A DNA stretch of 64,000 nucleotides, from positions 2,790,001 through 2,854,000 of the forward strand of contig NZ_CP071848.1 of NCBI RefSeq assembly GCF_023716565.1. Direction: 5' to 3'. This DNA is from Vibrio sp. SCSIO 43136. Its GTDB lineage: Bacteria > Pseudomonadota > Gammaproteobacteria > Enterobacterales > Vibrionaceae. The notes under the pieces were generated by a model that was not told where the DNA came from, did no database searches, and saw only the letters and a list, made by a program, of their open reading frames with translations. Shown here one piece after another: positions 8,995 through 20,500 of this stretch (its first letter is position 1; each line of letters begins with the position of its first letter). Position numbers and translations under genes: made by a program.

Positions 8995-11900
8995 TTATTT
9001 TTGTTCCTGTTCAGGGACCTGATACTTTCCTTTGCTTCGTGACAACTCGGTCACTTGAGGGTTTTCCAACGGCCCTTTCACTTGGTAACGCACCTGAGTA
9101 ATCACATCGATCACTGGAGACAATACTGTTGTCACCGCAAACACATAAATGGCGGTCTGTGGTGCGACAGCAAACGCCGATAGAATCGGGATCCCTGAGG
9201 TCAAATCCGGAGTAAACTCCACTTCAGCATCAACTTGACGTGTATTCAGGTCAGCAAGCCCTCGGATCAACATATTGCCGGCGACAGCATCCATTTCAAT
9301 GTCATTGGTCACTACTACACCGCCACTCACGGTCGCCGTGCCTGAGATCTTGTTAAACGCCATGCCTTTATCAAATACGCCAGTGAAATCGAGCTGCATT
9401 TTGCGAATGATGGAATCAAGGCTAAACAGTCCCAACAGGCGCGCCGCACCACTCACATCGGAAATCACCCCTGGCCCAAGCTCAGATTTCATAGAACCGT
9501 TTAATGTATCGACCTGTGGGTTCCACGGGGAGCCTTGCCAGTTCATGCTAGAACTCATATCAAATGGCGCTTGCTGCACACCAGAGCTAATACCAAAGCG
9601 CTCCATCAGGTCACTGTTGTTATCACCCGACATCTGGAACTCAAAGTGAGACTCACTTGTGTCACCATCGAGTCGCCACCAGCCACTGCCATCAAACTTG
9701 TTGCTACCACTGCGAAGTGATACTTGTCGCCATTCGAGTTTGTCGTCACTGCGCTGAAAATCAACATTCACCTTACCCACCTTATAGCCTTGGAACCAAA
9801 AATCATGGATGGCCAAAGTTAGGTTCGGTAATGCTTGATGAAGGCTCTTATCGAGATCGGATATTTTTTCCGCAACAGTCTCATCAACCTCATTTACTGC
9901 CGCTTCAATCGGGTTGAGCGATACTTGCTCATCTTCCAATGCGGGTACATAGATTTGCAGGCGATCAAACACCACCGATAAGTCATAGGGGGCTAGATAA
10001 GTCGCTTCACCTTTTGCTTCCGCACTGTTGAGTGACAACCGCCAGCCAAGATTCTTTTTACGCGCTTGGAACTCAACGTCGTGCCACTCTAACCCAGCAA
10101 TGGTGAGTTGTGGCGTTGATAAATCAATGCGTGTTGGTAGAGGAAGTGCAGGTACATCAAGCTCTTGAGTCGTGCTGCTATCACTGCCTTTCGGTGTGAC
10201 GAATAGCGCTATCCAATCGTCAAGATTGAAAGCTCGATGTCGAATAGTAGCACTATGCCCGACTATCGGCGGCAAACGAAACGCACCTTTGCCAACAATC
10301 AAATTGGTAGCAACTAACTCCGGCATCTCGGTTTGCAAATCGATTTCTGCTTGATACTTTACATCTGGTAGTTGCAGGCGTGCAGAGACCATTTCTTGAT
10401 TACCTGAGGCTTGCAAGCTGGCTTTACCTTTTGCGCCCAAAGCCTTTTTCAATGGGCTTGGGTAGTGACTTTCGACTTGAGCAATATCCGCATTCACATC
10501 AATTTGGTAGCTAAACCCGACATCAGTAAGCTGGAGGTCAATCCCCATGTTCCAAGGCGCATGACCATCCAAACGCGTTAACCAACTTTCCCCAACATAA
10601 GGTGACAAAGGCTTCACTTGCCAATCACCAGACGTATCGATATTCACGGCATAATTGCCATCTTGGGTTTCGCCTTTAAATGACAAGTCAACAGGCTGAT
10701 CAAGCAAATGTGCACTGAGTTTGCTTGCACTCACCACATCATCATCAAATTCGATACGACCTGAGGCTTGCTCGAGTTTAATCGGCGGTGTTTGCACATG
10801 AACTTGGTTATTGTTCAAATCTGCCCAGCCCCAAGCTCGTGAATCTTTACCACTAAACGGAATAAATAGCTGGAACTCAGATTCTACATTGCCGTGAACT
10901 TCTACTGCGGTTAGTGCGGCCCCCACAGAATCAATCAAAGGTGTCGCCATCATGTAATCACGTACAGCGGTACCTTCGGCGGCCGCTTTTGCTTCAATTT
11001 CTATGTGTCCATCTGGCCCCAAGAAAGGAATGCGTCCTGTGATCCGTTTGGCTTTAACGTCAACGAGCTGAGCACTGCGTGAATCCAAATACATAGCTGC
11101 ATTTTCAAACAACAAATCCAGTTGCAGCTCGGTAATGGTTGGCCAAGAAGTATCGAAGCTAAACCGGCTATTTTTAAGCGGAACGTCGGCTTGGAAAATA
11201 CCGTTATGTTGATCGTATGGGAAATTCCCAAGCTCACCAAACCACAGCAATTTTGCTGTATCGACTTGGCCTCCTTGAATCGCAGTCGATAGATAGTCCG
11301 TCAACCCCTGCCCCAGTGCCAACGTCGGTAAGTATCGCCAAGTTTCTGCTGCGTTAAACAGGTCCGCCTCAGCGTAAAAGGACAAAAATGGCGAGCGTTC
11401 TTTCGGAAAGTCGAGCTTGAATGCGCCGATAACTTGCAAATCAGGTGTCGCCGCCGTCACCTTAGGTGACCATATAGACCAGGAAGACTCTTCAAACTCA
11501 AACACTAAGTCAGTATGACCCTGTTTAATATTGAGCGGTGCTTGGAAGACCTCGCCGTATGGCAAGACATCATCCACCAAATCTGCTTGTACCCTTAGCT
11601 GCCCCGCATCCCCAGATATCTGAGCACTCAGCTTGTGTACTTCTGGCAGTAGGTACCACTGTTGCATCTCCCCTTGAGAAAGCTGCGCAGAATATTTTAG
11701 GTCAGAAAAATCTCGGGTGGCGGAAGCGCGTATATCTTCCACCTGACCACCGATTTCTACCTCTTGCAACCAGCGAGCGAGCCCGTCTATCTGTGGCACG
11801 ACTCGAGTGATCGGCACAATAGTAGATATATCGAGTTGTGAGACATTGAGTGTCCACTGCTCAGGTTGCCAGTTAAATACCCAGTCAAGGGTTGGCCAAG

Positions 11901-12873
11901 GCGTATCATCGGTACGCAGTTGGAAGTTGTGAGCGTTTATCTGCCAGCCTTGGTCTGCGAGCTCTAGCAGCACGCTACCTCGCTCCAAGGTAAGTAAGTG
12001 CTTATCTTCATTCTGCCAACCAAGCTCTGATGGCAATACTTCGATGAATGCATCTTCCGCTTTACCTTGCTTTAGAGTAACCCAAGAGCGAAAACTCAGT
12101 TGAGCATTGGTTATACCGGTTTGCTTTTGCACATCCGCAGGTAGCCACTGCTTAATTTGCAGATTATCCGCAGAAGCAAAGAAGTCGCCAGTCAGCTTGG
12201 TTAAATCAAACTCTTTATTGGTAAAAAAGGAGCCTTGGACCGCCAATCGATTGGTAGGGTCGTCAGAAGCACTGATCACCCCTTCACCTTGGTGGTGGTG
12301 TCCACTGTTACGCCATTTCAGGCGCTCAATATCGATGGCTTTCACCTCACCATTAAAGGTTTGGTAAGTCACTTTGGACTGTTTGAGTGAGAAATCCGCC
12401 AACTGATAGAGCAGCAGTTGTCTAACATCTTGCAATGGCTGAGCCTTAGTTGGCTCTGCGACTGTAGGTTTGTTATCGGCATTTTTTCGCCAACCTACAT
12501 CGCTGATATCCAGCTCCAAGCCATTAATGTACAAGGTAGATACGGTTGGAGAGAGGTTGAAAATGCTCTGAAATAAGTCGAACTCAACTTCCACCGTCTG
12601 CAAAGAGATTTTAATTGGGTCTTGACCGGGAAATTGTGCATCCAGTCCATGCAGCGCCACAAATGGATGGGTGTTGCGCCAGTAACCACTTACATCTTCA
12701 ATCTGAAAGGTCATGCCAGTGGTACTGTTAACCCACTGCTCTATCTCAGATTGGTATTGATTTAGCTTAGGTAAGGTAATGCGCAAAGCAGTAATGGCGA
12801 CCGCAAGGGTCACCATTACTAATAAAACACACGCCATTATCGCTCGCAAAAAGCGAGTTTTCCATGAGGTCAC
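8995..12873 (-). CDS. yhdP: AsmA-like envelope protein YhdP
   Basis: A 1292-residue protein of the AsmA/TamB-like group; YhdP in E. coli moves phospholipid between inner and outer membranes as a long hydrophobic groove. One N-terminal transmembrane anchor (about residues 8-30) is followed by a very long beta-rich periplasmic region. Near the C-terminus is the family block around GVISDVSGAARLLGLFSLDSI and a hydrophobic segment SAFAVAPQTAIYVFAVTTVLSPVID. It is between rng and the nitrilase in the conserved mre-maf-rng-yhdP-tldD order. Confidence 0.95.
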   Translation of the reverse strand: MTSWKTRFLRAIMACVLLVMVTLAVAITALRITLPKLNQYQSEIEQWVNSTTGMTFQIEDVSGYWRNTHPFVALHGLDAQFPGQDPIKISLQTVEVEFDLFQSIFNLSPTVSTLYINGLELDISDVGWRKNADNKPTVAEPTKAQPLQDVRQLLLYQLADFSLKQSKVTYQTFNGEVKAIDIERLKWRNSGHHHQGEGVISASDDPTNRLAVQGSFFTNKEFDLTKLTGDFFASADNLQIKQWLPADVQKQTGITNAQLSFRSWVTLKQGKAEDAFIEVLPSELGWQNEDKHLLTLERGSVLLELADQGWQINAHNFQLRTDDTPWPTLDWVFNWQPEQWTLNVSQLDISTIVPITRVVPQIDGLARWLQEVEIGGQVEDIRASATRDFSDLKYSAQLSQGEMQQWYLLPEVHKLSAQISGDAGQLRVQADLVDDVLPYGEVFQAPLNIKQGHTDLVFEFEESSWSIWSPKVTAATPDLQVIGAFKLDFPKERSPFLSFYAEADLFNAAETWRYLPTLALGQGLTDYLSTAIQGGQVDTAKLLWFGELGNFPYDQHNGIFQADVPLKNSRFSFDTSWPTITELQLDLLFENAAMYLDSRSAQLVDVKAKRITGRIPFLGPDGHIEIEAKAAAEGTAVRDYMMATPLIDSVGAALTAVEVHGNVESEFQLFIPFSGKDSRAWGWADLNNNQVHVQTPPIKLEQASGRIEFDDDVVSASKLSAHLLDQPVDLSFKGETQDGNYAVNIDTSGDWQVKPLSPYVGESWLTRLDGHAPWNMGIDLQLTDVGFSYQIDVNADIAQVESHYPSPLKKALGAKGKASLQASGNQEMVSARLQLPDVKYQAEIDLQTEMPELVATNLIVGKGAFRLPPIVGHSATIRHRAFNLDDWIALFVTPKGSDSSTTQELDVPALPLPTRIDLSTPQLTIAGLEWHDVEFQARKKNLGWRLSLNSAEAKGEATYLAPYDLSVVFDRLQIYVPALEDEQVSLNPIEAAVNEVDETVAEKISDLDKSLHQALPNLTLAIHDFWFQGYKVGKVNVDFQRSDDKLEWRQVSLRSGSNKFDGSGWWRLDGDTSESHFEFQMSGDNNSDLMERFGISSGVQQAPFDMSSSMNWQGSPWNPQVDTLNGSMKSELGPGVISDVSGAARLLGLFSLDSIIRKMQLDFTGVFDKGMAFNKISGTATVSGGVVVTNDIEMDAVAGNMLIRGLADLNTRQVDAEVEFTPDLTSGIPILSAFAVAPQTAIYVFAVTTVLSPVIDVITQVRYQVKGPLENPQVTELSRSKGKYQVPEQEQK

Positions 12874-12883
12874 ACTGACTCCA

Positions 12884-14353
12884 TTACATCATCACGACAT
12901 CAAACTGTTCTTGCACATACAGTGGTTCAGGCTGAATCCTGACTTCCTTGCCTATAAAGACTTTGAGCTCCGCAAGTGCATGAGACTCATCCCCTTCTAA
13001 AGCATCGGCCACTGCAGGTGAAGCATAAACCACGAAGTTATCGGCATCGTACGCTCGGTTGACGCGCGTTACTTCACGCAAGACTTCGTAGCAAACCGAT
13101 TCAACCGTCTTCACTTGACCACGCCCTTCACAGGTTGGACACTCAGAACAGAGTACATGTTCAATACTTTCTCGCGTTCTTTTACGAGTCATCTCAACTA
13201 GACCCAATTGAGTGAAGCCATTGATGTTGGTTTTGACTCGGTCGTTCGACAGTGCCATTTCGAGAGATGACAATACGCGTTTGCGATGCTCATCAGACAA
13301 CATGTCGATGAAATCGATAATGATGATGCCACCTAGATTGCGCAGACGCAGTTGCCTTGCTATGGCTTGGGTTGCCTCCACGTTGGTATTGAAGATGGTT
13401 TCTTCTAGGTTACGACGCCCCACAAACGCACCTGTATTGATGTCGACGGTGGTCATAGCCTCGGTTTGGTCTATGATCAGATAACCGCCCGACTTCAGCT
13501 CAACTTTACGCTCCAGCGCACGTTGGATCTCGTTTTCGGTGTCATACATGTCGAAGATTGGCTTGTCGCCTTCATACAGCTCCAGTTTCTGCGTCAGCTC
13601 TGGAACAAACTCAGACGTAAACTCTAGGAGGTTTTCGTACACCAGACGAGAGTCGACTTGAATGCGATCCAACTCGGTGCCAACAAAATCACGAAGAATA
13701 CGCTGCGCAAGGCCCACTTCGCCATATAGAGTTGAGCGAGTTTTATATTTGGCTCGACGCTCCATCACTTTTGACCACAAGCGTTTCAGGAATGCGGCGT
13801 CTTGAGCCAGCTCATTATCCTTAGCACCTTCTGCTGCGGTACGGATAATAAAGCCGCCATTTTCATCGCAATAATCTGCGACGACACGCTTTAATCGGTC
13901 GCGTTCAGATTCATTTTCAATGCGTTGTGATACACCAACATGGCTAGCACCAGGCATAAATACCAAATAGCGAGAAGGAAGAGTAATATCCGTGGTAAGA
14001 CGTGCGCCTTTTGTACCGAGTGGGTCTTTCACCACTTGAACCACAATATCTTGACCTTGACGAACAAGCTCGGAAATATCACGAACTTGAAACTGTTTTT
14101 TTTCATTTTCCGCCACACATTCCGTGTGAGGAACGATGTCGGATGCGTGCAAAAATGCCGCTTTATCTAAACCAATATCGACAAAAGCCGCCTGCATGCC
14201 TGGCAGCACTCGACTCACTTTGCCTTTGTAAATATTGCCTACGATACCGCGCTTAGATTCACGCTCAATATGGACTTCCTGTAACGCACCGCCCACGATC
14301 ATCGCCACCCGAGTTTCACTCGGAGTGACGTTTATTAACAACTCTGCACTCAT
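12884..14353 (-). CDS. rng: Ribonuclease G
   Basis: Endoribonuclease that matures the 16S 5' end and cleaves some mRNAs. The 489-residue protein has an S1-type RNA-binding domain (about 36-125, RGIVGNIYKGKVSRVLPGMQ) and an RNase E/G catalytic domain with metal ligands D304 (TTVDINTG) and D347 (IIIIDFIDM) and the Zn-link CPTC (405-408). It lacks the long C-terminal scaffold of RNase E, which separates RNase G from RNase E. Twelve nt after maf. Confidence 0.97.
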   Translation of the reverse strand: MSAELLINVTPSETRVAMIVGGALQEVHIERESKRGIVGNIYKGKVSRVLPGMQAAFVDIGLDKAAFLHASDIVPHTECVAENEKKQFQVRDISELVRQGQDIVVQVVKDPLGTKGARLTTDITLPSRYLVFMPGASHVGVSQRIENESERDRLKRVVADYCDENGGFIIRTAAEGAKDNELAQDAAFLKRLWSKVMERRAKYKTRSTLYGEVGLAQRILRDFVGTELDRIQVDSRLVYENLLEFTSEFVPELTQKLELYEGDKPIFDMYDTENEIQRALERKVELKSGGYLIIDQTEAMTTVDINTGAFVGRRNLEETIFNTNVEATQAIARQLRLRNLGGIIIIDFIDMLSDEHRKRVLSSLEMALSNDRVKTNINGFTQLGLVEMTRKRTRESIEHVLCSECPTCEGRGQVKTVESVCYEVLREVTRVNRAYDADNFVVYASPAVADALEGDESHALAELKVFIGKEVRIQPEPLYVQEQFDVVMM

Positions 14354-14365
14354 GATGTGCCTCTA

Positions 14366-14935
14366 TTATTCTTGGGAAAATTGTTGTAATAGTTGGTCGG
14401 TTTCCATGAGGGGCAGTCCCACCACAGCGTGGTAACTGCCTTCAATACGAGCGACAAAACGTCCGCCAATACCCTGAATGCCATACCCACCAGCTTTATC
14501 TTGAGGCTCTCCAGATTGCCAATAGCCAGTGATGTCCTGTTGAGAGAGGGCTCTAAACCAGACTTTCGTTTCTACCATGATGGTTTGAGCTTGTTGACCA
14601 TTAACCACGCTCACCGCCGTCATTACTGAATGCTGCGCACCTGAGAGTTTTTGCATCATCAATTCAAAATGCGCCTCATCGAGAGGTTTTTCTAGCACTT
14701 CGCCTTGTGCAACGACAACAGTGTCTGAGCCAATCACAGTAACTAAGGGATCTTGGGCGAGTTCAAAACCTGCTTGGGCTTTTTGTAATGACAAGCGCTG
14801 TACATAATCGCTTGGAGATTCGCCTGTTTGACGAACCTCTTCGATATCTGGTGACAGCACTTCAAATGAATAGCCTAACTGTTCAAGCAGCTCTCTTCGT
14901 CTTGGGGAGCCTGAAGCCAATAATAACCAAGCCAT
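14366..14935 (-). CDS. maf: Maf-family nucleotide pyrophosphatase (YhdE type)
   Basis: Maf/YhdE hydrolyses dTTP/UTP and modified pyrimidine triphosphates to monophosphates, a house-cleaning role; overproduction inhibits septation. The 189-residue sequence starts [17 protein letters not shown] (the family phosphate-binding motif) and has [17 protein letters not shown] and [13 protein letters not shown]. Synteny (mreD-maf-rng) selects the YhdE subgroup over YceF. Confidence 0.95.
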   Translation of the reverse strand: MAWLLLASGSPRRRELLEQLGYSFEVLSPDIEEVRQTGESPSDYVQRLSLQKAQAGFELAQDPLVTVIGSDTVVVAQGEVLEKPLDEAHFELMMQKLSGAQHSVMTAVSVVNGQQAQTIMVETKVWFRALSQQDITGYWQSGEPQDKAGGYGIQGIGGRFVARIEGSYHAVVGLPLMETDQLLQQFSQE

Positions 14936-14954
14936 TGCGATTGTCCTTAATTAG

Positions 14955-15443
14955 TTAGCGAATATGCCAAAGACGTCTCACTCGACGTAATAACAAGAAC
15001 ATCCACGGCCACAACACGCAGTTTACTACTGTCGCCCACAGCACCTGCGGATTAAACAGGACGTCTTGAGTCAGGTATTCGCCAAAGAATTCTAAAATCT
15101 CAGCAAGACCTGTCAGTAAGCCGATAATGATCGCTTGCTGCCACAGTGCCATATTGCGCAATACTAGAAAGTTTAGCGCAACCAAATAGACAACGATCGA
15201 CATCATCATGCCTCGAACGCCAAGCGTCGAGCCGATAAGTAGATCCCAAAGCAAACCAAGCACTAATGCGGTACCCACATTGACTCGATGAGGTAAGGCT
15301 AATACCCAGTAAAAGACCACCAACACCAACCATGCGGGGCGGAAGGTTTCCAGCATCCCCGGCCAAGGGATCGCTTGAAATACCAGAGCGACCAGAAACG
15401 TCGCCCAAATGACTAAGCGGCCACGAAAGGCACTATTCGCCAT
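14955..15443 (-). CDS. mreD: Rod shape-determining protein MreD
   Basis: Integral membrane partner of MreC in the elongasome. 162 residues, with five or six hydrophobic segments (for example LVIWATFLVALVFQ and VWATVVNCVLWPWMFLLL) and the short charged C-terminus typical of MreD. It overlaps the 3' end of mreC by 11 nt, indicating translational coupling. Confidence 0.95.
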   Translation of the reverse strand: MANSAFRGRLVIWATFLVALVFQAIPWPGMLETFRPAWLVLVVFYWVLALPHRVNVGTALVLGLLWDLLIGSTLGVRGMMMSIVVYLVALNFLVLRNMALWQQAIIIGLLTGLAEILEFFGEYLTQDVLFNPQVLWATVVNCVLWPWMFLLLRRVRRLWHIR

Positions 15444-16296
15444 CTAATGCTCCTTGACCAAATTGTGTTTTCGCAGCCTCTGTTGGCCATACCAACAGCA
15501 AATAACGGAGGCGATCAAAATCGACCACAGGCTCGGCTTTAATCGATGCGAACTCGCGGCGATCATCATTGACCACTTCTGAAACGTAAGCGACCGGATA
15601 CCCTTCTGGATAGCGCCCCCCAAGACCTGAGGTCACCAAAAAGTCACCCTCAATAATATCGGTACTGGTTGGGATATGCTCAAGTTGGATGCGGTCAATA
15701 CTGCCATTACCCGAAGCAATAATACGAATGTCGTTTCTTACTACTTGAACTGGGATCGAGCTAGTCACATCAGTGATGAGCAACACGCGACTGTTGTGAG
15801 CAGCAACAAAGGTTACCTGACCAACAATGCCTTTTTCATTAAGCACTGGCTGGCCCTCATAGACACCATCGATCATGCCTTTATCGATCACCACCTGATG
15901 ACGATAAGGCGACGAGTCCACCGCCATTACCTCAGTCACTACCTTCTTTTCATCTCGAATAAAAGGCGAGCCAAGCAATTTTCTTAGGCGTTGGTTTTCT
16001 TCTCGATATTGATCAAGCAGCAAAGTATCACTCTTCAAACGCAGCACTTCACGCTTCAAGGCTTGATTCGAGGTTAATAGGGTTTCGCGGGTATTAAATC
16101 GCTCGTAAAAGCCATCGAACATGGTTCGAGGAAGGTTGGCAAGATATTGTACTGGCGCAACCAAGCTATTGAGGAAATAGCGGGCATTTGCAAACGTGTC
16201 TAAACGACTATCAGCCAGCATAAGACTGGCTGATAGTACCAAGGCGAAAAAGAGTCGCAGTTGTAGGGATGGTCCCCTACCAAATATTGGCTTCAT
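15433..16296 (-). CDS. mreC: Cell shape-determining protein MreC
   Basis: Bitopic inner-membrane protein linking MreB to the PBP2/RodA wall-synthesis complex. 287 residues: N-terminal transmembrane helix (about 12-28), a coiled coil (about 65-110, LTSNQALKREVLRLKSD...), then the beta-rich periplasmic domain with GMIDGVYEGQPV and LEHIPTSTDI. Shorter than E. coli MreC (367 aa), which has a longer C-terminal tail. The first codons contain a perfect 12-bp hairpin (separate entry). 16 nt after mreB. Confidence 0.95.
   Translation of the reverse strand: MKPIFGRGPSLQLRLFFALVLSASLMLADSRLDTFANARYFLNSLVAPVQYLANLPRTMFDGFYERFNTRETLLTSNQALKREVLRLKSDTLLLDQYREENQRLRKLLGSPFIRDEKKVVTEVMAVDSSPYRHQVVIDKGMIDGVYEGQPVLNEKGIVGQVTFVAAHNSRVLLITDVTSSIPVQVVRNDIRIIASGNGSIDRIQLEHIPTSTDIIEGDFLVTSGLGGRYPEGYPVAYVSEVVNDDRREFASIKAEPVVDFDRLRYLLLVWPTEAAKTQFGQGALDGE
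16207..16237 (-). other. Perfect 12-bp hairpin inside the start of mreC
   Basis: ACTATCAGCCAG (16207-16218) and CTGGCTGATAGT (16226-16237) are exact reverse complements around a 7-nt loop. It lies about 60 nt downstream of the mreC start codon. No U-run follows. Possible mRNA processing or translational control site within the mreBCD transcript; the function is inference. Confidence 0.5.
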
Positions 16297-16312
16297 CGCG
16301 CGCTAGCTGACC

Positions 16313-17365
<1,053 letters not shown>

Positions 17366-17409
17366 TCATCCTGCGAGCATTAGAAGAGATAAAATTGCAC
17401 TAAATGTAC

Positions 17410-17438
17410 CAATGCCTTGCGCTCGCAGCAAGGCATTG
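17410..17438 (-). other. 11-bp hairpin between mshQ and mreB
   Basis: CAATGCCTTGC and GCAAGGCATTG pair around a 7-nt loop. It lies 80 nt past the mshQ stop and 54 nt before the mreB start codon. The minus-strand continuation (GTACATTTAG) is not U-rich. It could terminate mshQ weakly or structure the mreB leader. Confidence 0.5.
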
Positions 17439-17517
17439 AGAGTTAAACATGGACTGAATCTCGCTTTTTCTTACAGATTCTTGTCTAAAGCATAAAATCT
17501 TAAGGTTTTGTTAAGCT

Positions 17518-20500
17518 TTATCGTCCCGTCATGCGGGCTTCTCCGCGGAATATGACTCTGTCATTGCCACGATGGGTACCGAAGGTGACGACAGCGGATG
17601 GGATTTCGTCGCCTTGATTGCGCCAGTTAAAGTTCAACCATGGCTGAACCTTAGCGCCAACTTTACAATGGGTGCTTTCGCTCAATCCATTTGGTATCGC
17701 ATTATCACTACGTAACCAAAGCCTTACCTGCTCTCGTTCAGAGCTCGACTGAACAGCAAGCAGTGCTTCCGCACTGTCTTTAGGTAAACCACCAGAAACC
17801 GTGCGGGTCGAGTTCTGGGTGGTTAAACTGGCCGAAGATGCCAAATCAGGCCAAACCCCTTGCACACAGTAGGCTTCGCCGTAAAACTCACTACCACTAT
17901 CCTCCGTATTGGTGGTGAATTCAGTACCATTCCAATATTCCGCTTGAAGTGGCACGGTGATCGACTGACTAGTATTTCCACCGACATCGGTAAGGCTTAA
18001 GCGACCATAGCGTGCGGTTAACGCCGTCGGGAACTTTTGTCCCTGATGAACTGTAGAGTCAACACTTAACCACTTGGTAGGATCTGCCATACCGGAACTA
18101 AACTTCAACCCGATCATCAAATTACCCGCACCAAAAGGGCCATCTACCTCCGTCACTTTTTGCGGTGAGGTCTGGGTAACACTGCGCAGATAAGTAAAGT
18201 CCTGGGTATAGGCTTGATTATTTGCTCCCGTCCAGTTTGCAGACGTCCAAGTTGCTAGCATCCGTGAATCGAGGTCTTTTGTTCCTGTATTGTCAGCAGC
18301 AAAAGGCTTCAAACCCAGTTTATTAAAGCCCTCTAAAAAGCCTGAATAGTTGAGTGTTGGTGTTCCTGCTACGCCTTCTTCATCGGGCTTAGCTTGAGCC
18401 TGTGCGACAAAATCAACACTTATTGGCTGATCTAAATAAGCAAAGTTATCGTGCCCAGCCGCATAGTTCCAATCATTGCTTACAATCTGAATTTGGTAAG
18501 GATAAAAACGACCTATCTCTCTTTCACCTATCAGCTTACTGTTTACCCCAAGTACGTTGGCATGGATAGTGTTGTAAACACTACTGCCGACCAATTGCGC
18601 CACAAAATTAAAGCTACCCACCTCACTGACTGATAAGCCTGCATAACTTAGACTGCCAGAAACTCCTCCACCAACCGTATTTGAAGTTGTCCCTGTAAGA
18701 GCATCGCCAGTCACACCGTTTGAAGGTGTGGCAATCGTATGGGAGATATCAACGGTGGCTGCCCAAGCGTCTTGATGGGTAAAATTGCTTGTCACTGGAT
18801 AACCACAGTAGCCTTCACTCACCGTAGGAGAGCGGTCTTTGTCGTAAGCAATAGGCTTCACTTCAACAGTAAATAGCTCTTTTGCCGCCTTAAAACCACT
18901 GCCCGAGGTTGCATTCCCAGACCAAGAGTTACCATTTGGTGAACAGAGAGCCAACTTCCAAGGGCTTGCCATAATGTCAAACGTGCCTCTCAGTTTGCCT
19001 GCACCATCAATTGGACACCCTGCTATGCCTTCACAGGAGAAATCACTATCTTCCAACACTACGGTGAACTCACCGGATTCAGATAACGTCAATGGCACAT
19101 CCTTAGCTTCACCAGCACTAAAGCTTGGAGTAAAGTCTAAGGAACCGTTATTGCCCCCAGCAGTCGATAAAGGCTTCACCACAGAAAAAGAAACATTTGG
19201 AGTATTACTGTAATTGGAAACCACCCTCGAAGACCCATCGTTACACGCCAGCACTTTGATACTGTTCTTTGTACTCATTCCAGAAATAGCGTAGACATCT
19301 GGGGCGTCAAACTTAAACGGTACAAAGACGATATCTGAGTTGTCATTTTCTGTATCACCACTCCAAGTGGTTTCAATTTGGTAGCTATTTGCCGTACCAC
19401 TAGAAGAAATCTGCAACTTTTTATAGCCATTAACTAGTTGCGCTGTGTACTCGGCGTTCGCAGTGCAAGTCCCACTGTCACACCATTGACCTCCACTACC
19501 GACTCGTTTCACCGTAAAGCTACTGTTTTCAGTCACCACTCGGTTTCCGTCACTATCCACGACCTCAAACTCGATGTCAGCTTGCTCACAGGTGAGGTTG
19601 AGAGTATCGAGTATTTTTACTTTCAGCTTCTTAGTGGTTACCGGAGGCATTTCACAGCTATAGTTAGGCTTAGCGATGGTCGTTGCATTATGGATTTCAA
19701 GCTTATGTGCCGTAACACTACCGTTAATCTCTAGGGGATTTCTAAAGCTAACTTCTTTACCCAGAATAAAACCGTTGAACACTTCATTGTTGGTACTATT
19801 AATAGCAATCGTCGCCAATGGACCATATATAATTGGATCGATCGCCCCGTGCATGTAACGGAATTCTATCGGGTTATTGAAGGCCATCGAACTAACAACA
19901 TTGATCCTAGTCTTAGGCTCAAATGACATTGCTAATCCGGTATTCGACATCGTCAAAGATCCAATTCTTACCGTACTATTGGCTTTAAAGTATAGATTTA
20001 CATTGGTCTCCGCATAGACAGACTCAATTGCAATACCTGAGTTGAATTTAACGATTATCTCACTGCGATTACCACGAGAGCGCACATCCAAAGCCTTAAG
20101 AGAGCTCATCATAGTCAGCTCTACCGTACCATCTGCGTTTTCTTGGTAACTACATACACTGGAGCCTAAACCACAAACATCACCGTAAAAATTCTCAGTC
20201 GTGCTATCGGTTATGGAGACCGATTTATTGCTTGGAAATACCTCTGATAGCAACTCAGGTTCTTTAATCTTTCGCTGTGAAAGTAACCCATCAGCATCAC
20301 CAGTATCACACCCTGTTGGCGAACAAATTGGGTTTGCATATATTTGCCAAGGGTCTGGATGAGTATCATAACCGACTCTTAGCAGGTCAAGATTTGGCCA
20401 CTGACTATGGTTATCAATCGTGTATCTAGCACGATATTCATCCGACCAACCCGTGATTCTAGGAGAGCTATTGCGGATATTGAAAGCACTTAGATTGGTG

